Assembly: GCF_000003815.2 (NCBI RefSeq)
Contig: NC_049980.1
Span: 12,158,591-12,222,590 of the forward strand
DNA length: 64,000 nucleotides
Origin: Branchiostoma floridae
Lineage: Eukaryota > Chordata > Leptocardii > Amphioxiformes > Branchiostomatidae
Reading direction: 5' to 3'
The position numbers and the translations under genes were made by a program. Position 1 is the stretch's first letter. Every line of letters begins with the position of its first letter. The notes beneath the pieces were generated by a model, which saw only the letters and a program-made list of their open reading frames with translations, ran no database searches and was not told the origin of the DNA. Of the stretch, positions 36,581 to 47,997 are shown in pieces.

Positions 36581-39500
36581 ATGGCTACCCTGAGTCAGAA
36601 GCCAGTGACACGGTACAACCCTCCTGATTGGTTCACCTCCAACTTCACCATCTCTACAAATGCTGAGAGACAACGCGATGCCTCGCACCAGATCCGCCAG
36701 GAGGCGCGCAACCTCCGCAACGAGACCGACAACCAGACGAGGTGGGACCAGTACGACAACAACACGCGTCTGTCTGATAGGTGTCGCGACATCGACCAAT
36801 GGAAGCAGACCCTGGAGAAGACCCTTAGAGACTGTGATGCAGAGATCGATGCTCTGGAGAGGATGAAGTTGGAGACAGAGCATTCTCTCCAGGCCAAGGC
36901 ACTGCCCCTCGATGTTGCAATTGAGAACCTGACTCTGAGGGAGGGAAGACGAGACATCGATGTTGTCAGGGACAACGTAGAGGCAGAGCTTCACAAGGTA
37001 GGTTTGCACAGCCTCATACTAGTGTAAGGTGTGGATGCAACCAATGTTGCTAAGTTGCTATATCATTATGTCTTTAGGAAATAGCGAGCATTTTTGTTTA
37101 TTTGTAATACACTAAAAATACATCTGTGTAAACTGTGTTGATTCAGAATACTTTCTCCATTGTTTAACTTTTAGTCAAACAGGACAAAATTCGTGTGCTT
37201 TTATCAAATCAAATGTATAGAGTCCATTCCAAGACACCATGCGGATGTTTGTTGCCATTGTTTAGAATTGATTTTAAAGTTTTGTAATTATATGTCTAGG
37301 ACATTTGATACTTAAGAAATATTTTTAACACTGTTTCAACTTTATAAATATTTCCCTGGTCCTGTAAAACTTTGGAAATATTCATGGTGTGAAATTTGAT
37401 ACTTCTAATGGTTTCTAAATAATGATAACAGCATTCTACCATTATTTACCATTTTCTACCATTTTCTACCATTTTTTGTAAATGGTTCGGTGGGCTGGGA
37501 AGATAGCAATTCACATATCCTTGCAAAGTATGGTTGGGTGCCATGCAACAATGGCCCACCACAAAGGATCCACCAGTGCCCAACAGTGAAGTCTAAAAAT
37601 ATACAGATGCAACAATAGGGCTTACTTTTATGGGGGCAATAAACTAATTCTACCATTTGGCCAGGTTTACCATTTTTTGTAAATATTTGTAAATGTGAAA
37701 TAATCACAGAGAGGTTTCACAATTATTCTGAATAAAGATATTTTTGTACAGTTACTTTCAAAATGTTTCTAAAATATTCAAAGAAATTCAAATAAATGAG
37801 TATTTTCTTAGTCAATTTTTTGAAAATAATTTAATTATTGTGGCTCAGATATTCTTTTATTCAAAATAATTTAGACTAATTATAAATATCGCCTAAAAAC
37901 CCTCATGGTGTCTTGGAATGGACTCTAATGCATTTTATGTTTAATTTTCTTTCCATTTATTCTCTCTAACAGGAAGTGGAAGTGATTGAAGGTATCAAGA
38001 AGGCACTGAAACAGAAGATTGATGAGGCCTTCGAGCAAATATGGTGAGCTGTCAATCATTTTGTTTATCACTTTGTTTGCTTGTTCAAAACAAGTATGGA
38101 ATTTGTATAATATCAACTTTATCAGTGTATGAATTAAACGCCAGCATCCTAACCTTTTTGTTTCTCCAGTCTTCTGCAGGAGGCTCGTCAGCAGCTCCAT
38201 GCAGACTTGAGGGACAAGTCTGAGGCTCTAGGGATTGACCAGGAGGTCTACCACCTCACCAATGACTCTCCCGGCATCTCCTTCAAACCTAACCCCACCA
38301 GAGTGCCAAAAGGGTGTGTAGTGCTTTGTCTTTGCAATTTCTTTTCTTTTAAACATTCCAAAATGTATTGCCATGTTGTTTTGTGTCAATGAAGCTTGTG
38401 AGATTTCTATCTTGTAAAGAAGTCTATTAAAGCTCTTTACTTAGAACCTCAAGGAATCATCAGAGAATCCAGAATGTTTATGCATGTTGTCACAATCACT
38501 TTGCATCTTTTCTTACGGCGTTTTTAAATGTGATTTCAGGAGCACTACACCCCAGGAGTGGGACAAGTTTAGCCAGTACAATAAGGACCGTGCTGAGGCT
38601 GAGATGAGGGCTTCCAACAGGCTCAGGGAGGCCATGCAGGCCACACTCGAACAGGTGAACACAATAACCAGTTGTTCCCAATGGTTTTGACCAATAAGCT
38701 TTTTGATAGTTTAACTGCTCGTGCACAGTGGGAAATATAGTGGGAAAGTTGAAGCACCCGAGAGGCTGAGATATTAACAAAACTTGTCCGGACATGTATC
38801 AGGCATGGTCTAGACAAGAACTGTTAACAAGTTAGGAGCTTTGACATATGACTCACAATGCATCTTGCTACTCTTAAAGTGTGCCGCCAACACGTAAAAA
38901 AATTTCCTTCGTTCCTTAGACTGCCAACGACCTGGAGGCCCAGCGTAATGCCTCAGAGTTTGCCTTCCGCAAGAGGATTCACGAGACTGACCAGGCAAAG
39001 AAGGAGCTGGAGTGGCAGCAGAAGAATGTAAGTATACATGAGATGGAATTTTGTGTCACAGTTACGTGTAAAATTTACATGTCTTCATTCACAGGAATCA
39101 TAGATTTAGCTGTATTCATGGCAAAGAAAGCCCATAGTTGCATCATACATTCGTTTCATTTCTAATTACGTAATTGGTTTCTTTGAATTTGAGGAACCGG
39201 TTTCATAGAGGAACGTTGTTTCCGTTGTCGGTTCCTGAGTTTTGTTTTTAAATATGGAAAGTCAAATAAATAAGAAATAGATAAAGTCAATAGAATATTT
39301 TTCAATCAGACACTTTCTGAAAGGCATAAACATGTACAGTCCAAATTTTAAAGAAATATAGTTTGAAATAAATTCTGTTTGTAAACCAAGAAACCAACCC
39401 ATCACCATAACTCAATTCTTCTCTATCGCAGACAAAGGAAGAGATAGCTGAGATGGAGGCGGATATCCGTAACCTAGAGGAGTCCATCCGTGCCAAGCGC

Positions 39501-40016
39501 AACCCACTGAAGTTAGCTCACACCCGCCTGGAGACCCGTACCTACCGACCGAACGTGGAGCTCTGCCGGGATCAGCCGCAGTACGGGCTGACTGACGAGG
39601 TGCAGCAGATTGAAGGGTCCATCGCCGCACTGAAGGAAAAACTGGCCACTGCACAGTAAGTTGAACAGATTTTTTCCAGGAAACATGACATTTCATTTTT
39701 GTCCCTAGGCCTAGTCAACAGTAGTTGTACCATCAGATTAAAGTTGAAATGATGGAACTTGTGAAAGCCTTCAAGTAAATGTTATATTTTATCTCATTCT
39801 AGCAAAGCCCGTGACGGTCTGTATCGTAACCTGTACCGTATCGAGGAGGATCTGGCCTGCAAGACCAACTCCCTCACACTGGACAACCGCTGCATGGACG
39901 TCCGCCAGAAGCTGACCTCTAACGTCCCCGACTCCATCAAGACAGGAGATTCCTTCAACCGCACAACTAACCGTGCCCTCTCACCCATCAAGAGCAGACA
40001 GCTAGACATGGCGTAA
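36581..40016 (+). CDS. TEKT2: Tektin-2, ciliary doublet microtubule inner protein, seven exons
   Basis: Exons are 36581-36997, 37973-38043, 38170-38313, 38540-38654, 38920-39027, 39432-39655 and 39803-40016, all GT-AG with matching phases. The protein is 430 aa, exactly the human TEKT2 length. It opens MATLSQKPVTRYNPPDWF and continues with ASHQIRQEARNLRNET. The tektin signature RPNVELCRD is at residues 324-332, and TEKT2-like ...LSPIKSRQLDMA forms the C-terminus. The protein is almost wholly coiled coil. Tektins form filaments inside axonemal doublet microtubules of cilia and flagella, and TEKT2 is needed for inner dynein arm function and sperm motility in mammals. Complete and intact. ATTAAA at 40650-40655 is a candidate polyadenylation signal. 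Expected co-regulation by RFX/FOXJ1. Confidence 0.98.
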
Positions 40017-40893
40017 AAGAATTCACTAGATTTAGTCCTAAATTAAACCACTTCATGTCTTTGAAAAGATATCCCCAGTATTGGCATTACAGGAAAAATG
40101 AGAGAATGCCTGGTTGCATTTCAAAATACCTTTACTAGACCAAAAACCTGCTTTTGTTAGTTGTGTCTCCACTTTATCTTAGCATTAATTTGAAAGCAGT
40201 ATTTTACTGTGGCAACAACTGTAGATGGTACATGTGAATTTCAAAAGGCCAAAGTATTTAATCATTGTCAAAGTCTCCATGGCAATGTCTTTTATAGAAA
40301 AAAACATACGATCACTTTGTATTTTTAAGTTTATGTACTAGTACAAAATGCATTATTGTGACCACAATGTATGTACATAAAGACCAACTGGATAACTTAA
40401 ACGTGGTGTGAAACAAAGAATGGACTTAAGTGTGGCTGGTTTGGATCTATCTACACTGTATTATGGTTACATTTGAGAATGACGATATGGATGGGTTTTG
40501 TATACATTTAAGAAGACTGACAATTCTGATAAATTTTTTGACAATTTTTCTTCATGTGTATATTACATAATGACACTTACAGCATCACAACATAGAATTC
40601 TAGCTCACTGTCCATTGTAACATATTAGAGATGCTCAGCGTGAATGGGAATTAAATGTGCCTGCACTTCAATCAAAGTGTGTTGTGTCTACTCTTTTGAC
40701 AGTTTTTTTACTTGGTAGAATACTTCGTATTAGAAAACATATGTCATACCTGAGCTGCGATAATTTTTGGCCTTCGTGATCAAATGATATTTTGGATTAT
40801 CACACAGGCACTTTGGCAGACCCCTGCCCCTACACTGTGAAAAAATCCTAGCGAGAACACTGATCTGACATAATTAAAATGATATCTAACCAC

Positions 40894-41010
40894 TGTCAAA
40901 ATTGCCCAAGAAGACCACTCACGAGAATGACCTGAGAAAATCCTGCTGTATGTGGACAGGTGGTCACTATAGAAAAGATACTATACAAAGTACAATGTCA
41001 ATGGAAAAAC
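40894..41010 (+). repeat. Uninterrupted copy of repeat 'X'
   Basis: CTGTCAAAATTGCCCAAGA, then TGCTGTATGTGGACAGGTGG, then ACAATGTCAATGGAAAAAC, in the order seen split at 22180-25700. It acts as the empty-site reference for the foldback and hAT insertions there. Confidence 0.65.
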
Positions 41011-41257
41011 TACATATATCTACTAGTAAGGGACAACCAAAAGGTGGTCCATATACACATGTAAAGGCAGTCACTTGTACATGTTTGACTGTACACATGC
41101 AATTGTGTTTGAGAACTTGCATGGACAACGTCATACAAGGTTTAGATCTATTCCAATGGGCTACAACAGAAACTGCCCATTTCTGAGCAAAAACCACAGC
41201 ATCAAAATGCAGAACCAAAATGAGGATAGCTTCAGGTTTACAAGCAAGCAAGCAAAG

Positions 41258-41263
41258 TTTATT
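41258..41263 (-). terminator. KNSTRN: Candidate KNSTRN polyadenylation signal
   Basis: AATAAA on the minus strand about 340 bases after the KNSTRN-like stop codon. Confidence 0.4.
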
Positions 41264-41599
41264 AGGAAGGTGAGACATAATACTAGTAATTTCAGCTTAA
41301 GAGAGACTTCGATGTGCAAGTTTTGTTGATGCACATTCAATATACGATATATATATGATATCATACATTGTAAGCAAATTAAATCTGTAGCATATCCAGA
41401 GATTTCATGAGTTTAGATCTGACCACCCATACTGTCACATAATCCAAGTTGAAAAATCCCAGTCAAAAAATTCTCTCTGCTGATCATGCTGGTATAAATT
41501 ATAATCAAAATACTTTTGATTATAATTTAGTAACATAAGTTATAAACAAGTTTTGATACAAGTTTATCTAGAAAATAGTTTTTACTCTCTTATAGTATC

Positions 41600-44500
41600 T
41601 TAAGCTTTTTTGTCCTCTGACTTGCACACACTTTTGCTGATCTTCTCCAACTTCTCCCTCAGTTCCTGCAGCAACGACAGTTGGGTTCAGTTCAGCAACA
41701 GCTTTTCAGTATGATTTCATTGACATCAAACATGGTAAATAAATGCATGCAGTTATAAAACAAGAAATCAAAGATCCCACACTTTTGTGAAACATTTTTA
41801 GTTCTTACAAATTACATTTATTGTAGATTTCTCACTGATTCCGTCTAATGCATTTTTTCAATGCAGTCTGGCAGCATATCTGATATGTTCAACTACCAGT
41901 CTGCCAGATTTGGTGCTTTTAGACAACTCTGCACAATTAGTCACAATTTTGCTCATGATACGCTGCTGTAATATTACCTTTCAAAGGGCAACAGACATAG
42001 CCTGGGTACCATACGGAAAGTAGTTCGCTCCGGAGTTCATCATATACTATATACCGTCGCTTCTAGCTCTGACGTTCATTGTACACTATATACAGTCGCT
42101 TCTCTGTGTTTCCGTCTGGGAACGCGGACCATCTTTACGTCTGGAATCGTCCAAATTTTGGACGCAGACGCTGATTGGTTCCCAAATATGAGAGAATAAA
42201 TGAATGGGTTCAAGCGATCGTTCGAACAGGCGTTCCAATACCGGACAAGCCCTCCGACTGCTTGCGGGAGGGCCTGTTGTCATCGAACGAGTGCTCTAGA
42301 ACCCATTCCTTGATTCGCTCATTAACGGACGTTAGTACCAAACGGTTTGAATGCGCAAGTCTCCAGACGGATAGCAGAAGCGAACATAGGAGCGAACTTC
42401 TATCCGGATGGTACCCAGGCTACAACAGACATGCATACAGCAGGAAATTGATGAGAAATAAGATACTACAAGCAGGGATCGAAATACTTTTTTTTGGCTA
42501 CATGCAAAATTGCAAGTTGGCAAAAATTTTACATGCAATTTGAAAAATTTACATGCAAAATACAACTAGTCTATACTGCAATGTTCTAGCCAGCATCCAT
42601 CATTCCGTCCTTTAGCGGAATTTTGCTGCTAATGAGTGAATGACAGATAAGAATTTTGCTGATTCTGTCATTTTTGATGGACAGAAATCAGCGCATAAAA
42701 ATATTGACAGAACTTAACATTTTGGGAAGATATCCACAAATCAGCATGTAAGTTTGCAGCAAAGCCAAATTTGATTATTTTTAACACATCTTGACGACTG
42801 GTGACAATTCCTGTCAGACAAACGAAGGCACCATGGCCGCGCGATATGTTGGGAAAATTGGTACCCACTCCCCACTACGCTTGCATCTTGTCGCATCATG
42901 CTGACGTTTTTGCTGTTGTTTTTCCCGGTTGACTGTCAGTTATTGCCCCCTAAGAAGCTAAAATCTGAAATACACATGTACCTGAATATTTATCAGGCTT
43001 TCTGTAATTTTGGAAACATTGCAAAAGTTTCAAGCCATTTTACAGCTACTCTGTTGCCGCGAAAAAAGCTAGCTTGAATCGGAGAATTTTGATCACATCT
43101 AGTGAAGTTACTAGAGAATGTTACTGGGACAAGCAAGGAAGGAAAAAGAAAGATGTCCATGTGTCGTTCTGTCTAAGAGTAGGGTTTCTAATTCCTCAGT
43201 ATTTTTACTTTAGGCCAGGTATTTTCAACATGCAAGATTGCAAGTTCAGAATATTTTTACATGCAAATCTCTAAAATTACTTGCAAATTGCAAGTTAAGT
43301 ATGTGTATTTCGAACCCTGACTAGTAACCGATTCTTTGACCTGACTTCTTGCCAGTGTCCCCAACATAGAAACCAGCCACTCTTTTGCATTCAAATAAGT
43401 AACCAGAGACACAGCGAACAAACCTTCATACACAGAAGTAAAAATGTGCCATGTGATCCACAACAATCAGACTCACCAGTAGCTGCTTATTTGTTTCCAA
43501 TGCCTGCTCACGATTTTGCTTCCATTTCTCGTGCATGGCACGGGCTCGGGCCTGCAAAAATAACCAACAGTCAACTATGAGAAAGGGTCTGACGCTGTGT
43601 GCTATGTCCAGATATCAGTGGAAATGTCAAATGTTTGGATTGAACAGACAAGAAACATCATTATCATACAAGAAAAATTAGTGTATAGCACATTTTTAGA
43701 TATCTTAAGGGTATAGCTTACTGTTGTCTCCTTCCGCTGTTTGTCTCTTGACTCCTTCAGTTCAAACCAAGTATCCAATGATACTGCAGGGTAGGAAAAT
43801 ATCACAATCAAGATCTCATGATGAGTACTAGTCATACATTTGCCACTTTAACTGACAAAGAAGTCTTGTAGAAGTACACTGCAGTACAATGTCCAGATGA
43901 CAGGTGGTGTGCTTAAGCAACAATCTTAAAAACAACACCCCCCAATAATAGAATCTAATGGCGAAAGGAAAGTTAACAATTTTTGCCACTGCATTTATGT
44001 GAACCCTAATCATACATACCTGGGTCAACATCCAGAGACATTAGTTTCCTCTCACACATTTCCCTATTAAGGACAGGGTAAACAATATCGTATAAATGTA
44101 TTGTACATGATGGTAAGTTAGAATATTGCTACTACACTTGTAGAAAAATACCATGATTTACAAATGATAGTTGTATCTGGACAAAAATTAACAAAATTCT
44201 ACTACTAGTACATTTTCATATGACTGGTTATAACACAATCTGTATTCCAATACACTAAATCCAAGCATGGGAGAAAAGTTGGAAGTCCAAAGCATAACTT
44301 ACAGACTCTTTTTCACCTGCTGATCCTCTCCTGTTGTAAAAGGATAAGCATTTAGCATACATTTACAGAAAATCTGAGTAATCACTGAAAATTGGTTGAC
44401 CCTTGAAAACAGTCCTCTTCTACAAATTCAAGGGTATGTTTGTGAAGGTTAGACATGATCCAGGTAATCAGATTGCAAGATAACATTTACTCAAGCAACT

Positions 44501-47500
44501 GGATAGATTCAGAAATGGTTGGATCCAATCTAGGTCGCAGGAAGGTCACAGCACAATTGCTATCTGGTGGAATAGGGTCCTTACCAAAAACTATGAATCT
44601 ATGAATTGGCATGTAAGTAAGGTAAAAACAAATTTTATATAGTAAATGGAATAGAAGGTAGACTTATCAGGTCTCATGAATCACGTACTAGTAAAGGCTT
44701 TGTCAGATACAGCAGTGAAATCTCCTGAGTCATAGTCATCTAAGATAATGCAAATCTTTATCAACTTACCTTCTAACTCATGCATTCCAGCATCCATGGC
44801 TTTCTCATTGCTTGCCTGGTAAATGTAAGAGGGAGAGAATCAGGGAATGTAAGAAAATAAATCAACAAAGTTATACACTGAGTGTACTAGCAACTCTATA
44901 TGCAGGTGCAGTATCTTTGATGTATTTTGGACCTGTAGCTAAATGATTATCAATATGTGAATGCTTCAACTTGTTAAAATCAAGTATGAATATGTATGTA
45001 TGTATGTAGCATGGTAATGTGTACTGGTACTAGTACTAGTTTCTCTAATGCAGCACTTCGATACTAGTAGTACATACATATACACAGATATGTGACTTGC
45101 TACTGTACCTCCTGTGTATGATTACATCACATCATAACCTCTTGTATAACTGACATGACTAAACACTAATGTTGTCTCTAATAAAGTCTATGCAAATTTA
45201 TATCTTGGCATGTTCAAGGTTTGTGGAGAAGTATGACAATTCACTTACCTTGGCTGCTTCTAGTTCCTCCTTGGCCGCCTTTAGCTCCTCCTTGGCCACT
45301 GTTAGCTCCTCCTTGGCCTTGTTGAGCTCCTTCTTGGTAGCATTGAGCTCTTTCAGAACAGCATTCTCCTTCTCCACCCCTGGCTGCTTCTCAGGGAGGC
45401 TGAGATGTGAGGTAAGGTAAGGTTTGAAGTATATTCCTGTACATGTACTTGCACTATCACATGATGTGACTGGGATCTACTGTACACAATGTAAATTACA
45501 AGGGTATCTTGTGTTTTTATATCTGACGGAAATCATCCAAATGAAGAAACAAAATCGAAGGACTGGTGCCAATCTTTAATTTCTTTAAAAATAGATGTCT
45601 AACAATGTTCATCAGACATTCACAACCATGTGGAATTTTAAGATCTTCCTGAAAATGGAACTGCAATTTATTGTGTTTTTGTTACCAATACAGGGCCTTG
45701 ATATATCAAGACTGCTTAAAATCCTTACTAAGTAACTGCATGTTGTTCTTATCTTTTCATAAGTGGATTCTAATGGCAAATAGTGAGAAAGAAATTATTG
45801 TAGAAAGGTTACCTCTTCTTGCCTGTAAGTGTAAGGGCGCCAAAGTTCAGGGTTGCCTTTGGATTGAAGTTTGTAGTGCAGATCCCATTCTGTGGAGACA
45901 GGGATACTCAGTGGTAACTCACGGTGATAACTGTATGTGATTCGTTTAATTTAAATTCTCCATTTACTGGTGTTAATGTCAAAGGAGTGTCTGGGTAGTC
46001 ACTACAATTATGCCAACATCATAGTACATGCCTACTAGTAAGCCTATATCAGTGCTGAACTCTGTCTTGTGATACCAACTTGAACAGATCTCATAGAGGG
46101 CTGGAAGTACCTGGGGCACATGCATGCAAGATTAGACCTGTAATGTGCACCAGATTTGTGACTGGAAGTAACTGGTTCACCTAGATATTTTTTTAGGCTT
46201 AGCCATAAAATAAAAGATAATGTTGAACACTGGTATACAGGATATTTCTAACATGGAAGTGTCACAAAGAATACTGAAACTTTTCTTATAAATGCTTATT
46301 GAAATATGTCTATAAGATGTCATTGTCAAGCTCTGAAGAGGTGTGAGGGTAAATTTGTAATAAAGTTTTGCTGACATATATTATGATGCTACTTATCTTA
46401 CATTGTACATGGTGCACCTAAGTTTTTAGGTTGAGAAAAAAAAGGCACCATAACATCTATTCAAATTACAAGCTTACCACTGGGTTTTTGGCTTTTGGTC
46501 TCAGTTTGTAGCTTTTCTTGACGATTGTGCCCGTCAGCTTATCCTCATCTATGTTAGCTCTTTTTGCACCCAGTCCTGCTGTAGGAGACTCTTTTGAGGA
46601 GCTGCTGTTGTTGCGCAGGCGCTTCACGGTCTTGTCCCTCGTCACTGTCAAGATGAAGAGGAGTTTCAGTCACTCAGTATTGTGTAATTTTCATTTCTCT
46701 ACTCCATGCATAGAGGGAGGGGATTACAATCTTTACATAAGGTTGTTACTTAGCCTGGTAACCATTCATCATAGGCCAGCTTAGACTAAAGGTTAGATGT
46801 GTCAAATTTACTAGCAGTCATATGACGAGCCTGTTTTGAGCCTACTTTTTCTGACAACCTATCTTTCTGGCCAACCTTCCTAATACATGTCATTGCCATC
46901 CTGGGAGCATAGTAATTGATACCAAGACAGACAAACTCCGCAGCATGTGACTATGCACCTGGGTGAACTGGCAACACTCCCAGCATTCAATTTGCAGAGA
47001 TAAGTGTAGTTGTATTAAATGCATCTAAGTTCGTGGTAGAGACTTTTCGCGGTGGTTTTAAGTTTGCGGTAGCAACATGCACTACATAGTCTCTTACTAG
47101 TACTGCTATGGAAAATGTTTGCAGTGAAGCGGCCACAGCGAAAACCGCAAACATTAAACCACCGCAAAAGTTTCTGTATCTACAGTACCCAGGAGCTCGA
47201 TCCCGATGGTATGGTTACCAACTTACCAGGCTACCTTTGTTTGGACATGATTACTTGTGAATTTTGTGCTCTTTACATTTTAGTGATCTGAGGACGAAAA
47301 GACAGTGTCACATGTACAAAAATATGAATTTTGTGGGAACCTGTGGGCTTCTTGATAGCCAGGGGCCTGGGTGTAGCCAGGTCAATTGTTGAAGCAGTGT
47401 CATCTGCATTTTCTTCTTCATCTGACAGGTTGGGGACAACAATCAACATAGAAGTTTCTATGGTAAATGATCATAGAAATTGATTTAAAAATCTCCATGA

Positions 47501-47889
47501 TAATCCTGCCACTGGGTTCAATGTGTCATCACAATTATCTTGATACAACTACAAGTACAAGGATACTGGCTTTACTAGCTAAATAGACTAAGACTAAAAG
47601 ATTGGTAACTAGCAGAATAGAGTGGTGTTAGAAAATTTATGTTGCTCCAATAATTCCTGAATACATATCTGAGTCTGTAACGTTACTATTAACGTTATTT
47701 CTAGAGCACAAGCCGAGTACCTTGGCGTGGTTTTGTCTTGTTGATCGGCAGGCGCCGACCGAACGCAATCTTCACAGCGGGACCACGGGCGCCAGTCTGA
47801 GCTGTGGGCCGGGGAAGGCCTCTGGTGGGCCGAGGGAGACCTCGAACCGGGCGGGGGATACCTGCCTGAGCTTTCTCTTTATCCGACAT
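41600..47889 (-). CDS. KNSTRN: Kinastrin/SKAP-like kinetochore-microtubule protein, eleven exons
   Basis: Exons in transcript order are 47889-47721, 47421-47341, 46644-46478, 45889-45813, 45399-45249, 44815-44770, 44330-44303 (28-base microexon), 44063-44020, 43783-43722, 43551-43477 and 41665-41600. All phases agree, giving 321 aa (human KNSTRN 316). The N-terminus is basic and proline-rich with tandem RGLPRPT units. A basic block IVKKSYKLRPKAK (124-136) matches the RKGYKPL region of KNSTRN. A charged coiled coil made of AKEEL repeats spans about 170-216, and LMSLDVDPG (247-255) parallels the conserved ESKGLDP motif. A second coiled coil runs to the end. Kinastrin acts with astrin at kinetochores and spindle microtubule ends. 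The call rests on motif order and length rather than high identity, so a different coiled-coil mitotic protein is possible. Confidence 0.78.
41998..42422. mobile_element. Inverted-repeat DNA element with 9-bp target duplication
   Basis: Ends TAGCCTGGGTACCATACGGA (left) and the complement of TAGCCTGGGTACCATCCGGA (right) pair over about 34 bp with three mismatches. CAACAGACA occurs directly outside both ends (41989-41997 and 42423-42431). Inside, two roughly 35-bp direct repeats (CATCATATACTATATACCGTC and CATTGTACACTATATACAGTC) lie next to the left end. There is no transposase. A 9-bp duplication suits Mutator or Merlin-type elements. It lies in the last KNSTRN intron. Confidence 0.85.
42474..43319. 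mobile_element. hAT-like element, long copy
   Basis: Ends CAGGGATCGAAATA and TATTTCGAACCCTG. It is the opposite-strand relative of the 9833-10206 copy. The outer parts match closely. This copy has about 490 bp (42569-43060) where the short copy has only about 25 bp, so the short copy could be an internal-deletion derivative. No transposase. It lies in the last KNSTRN intron, next to the element ending at 42422. Confidence 0.65.
44487..44540 (-). repeat. Penelope-like tail fragment, copy 3
   Basis: The complement of TATCCAGTTGCTTGAGTAA at 44487-44505, preceded on its own strand by AACCATTTCTGAATC. Located in a KNSTRN intron. Confidence 0.5.
47013..47190. repeat. Fuller copy of the 'AAGTTCGCGG' repeat
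   Basis: Left half ATGCATCTAAGTTCGTGG through TTTTCGCGGTGGTTTTAAG. The right half is the rough complement (GCGAAAACCGCAAAC, AAACCACCGCAAAAG). The element is an imperfect palindrome of about 170 bp, likely a miniature DNA transposon. It is in KNSTRN intron 2. Confidence 0.65.
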
Positions 47890-47997
47890 TTTTTACTAAC
47901 ACGAACTACAGATGCTAGGGAAGACCAACCACAGCACAGCTCTAGTAAACACGTTTTCAAAACCAACCGCCTTAAGGTCAAAGGTTAGAAGAATAGT

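Noticed and set aside
36660-36866. Alternative frames of 68-158 codons overlapping TEKT2 exon 1
   Set aside because: Shadow frames of GC-rich tektin coding sequence. Only the frame at 36581 continues through all seven exons.
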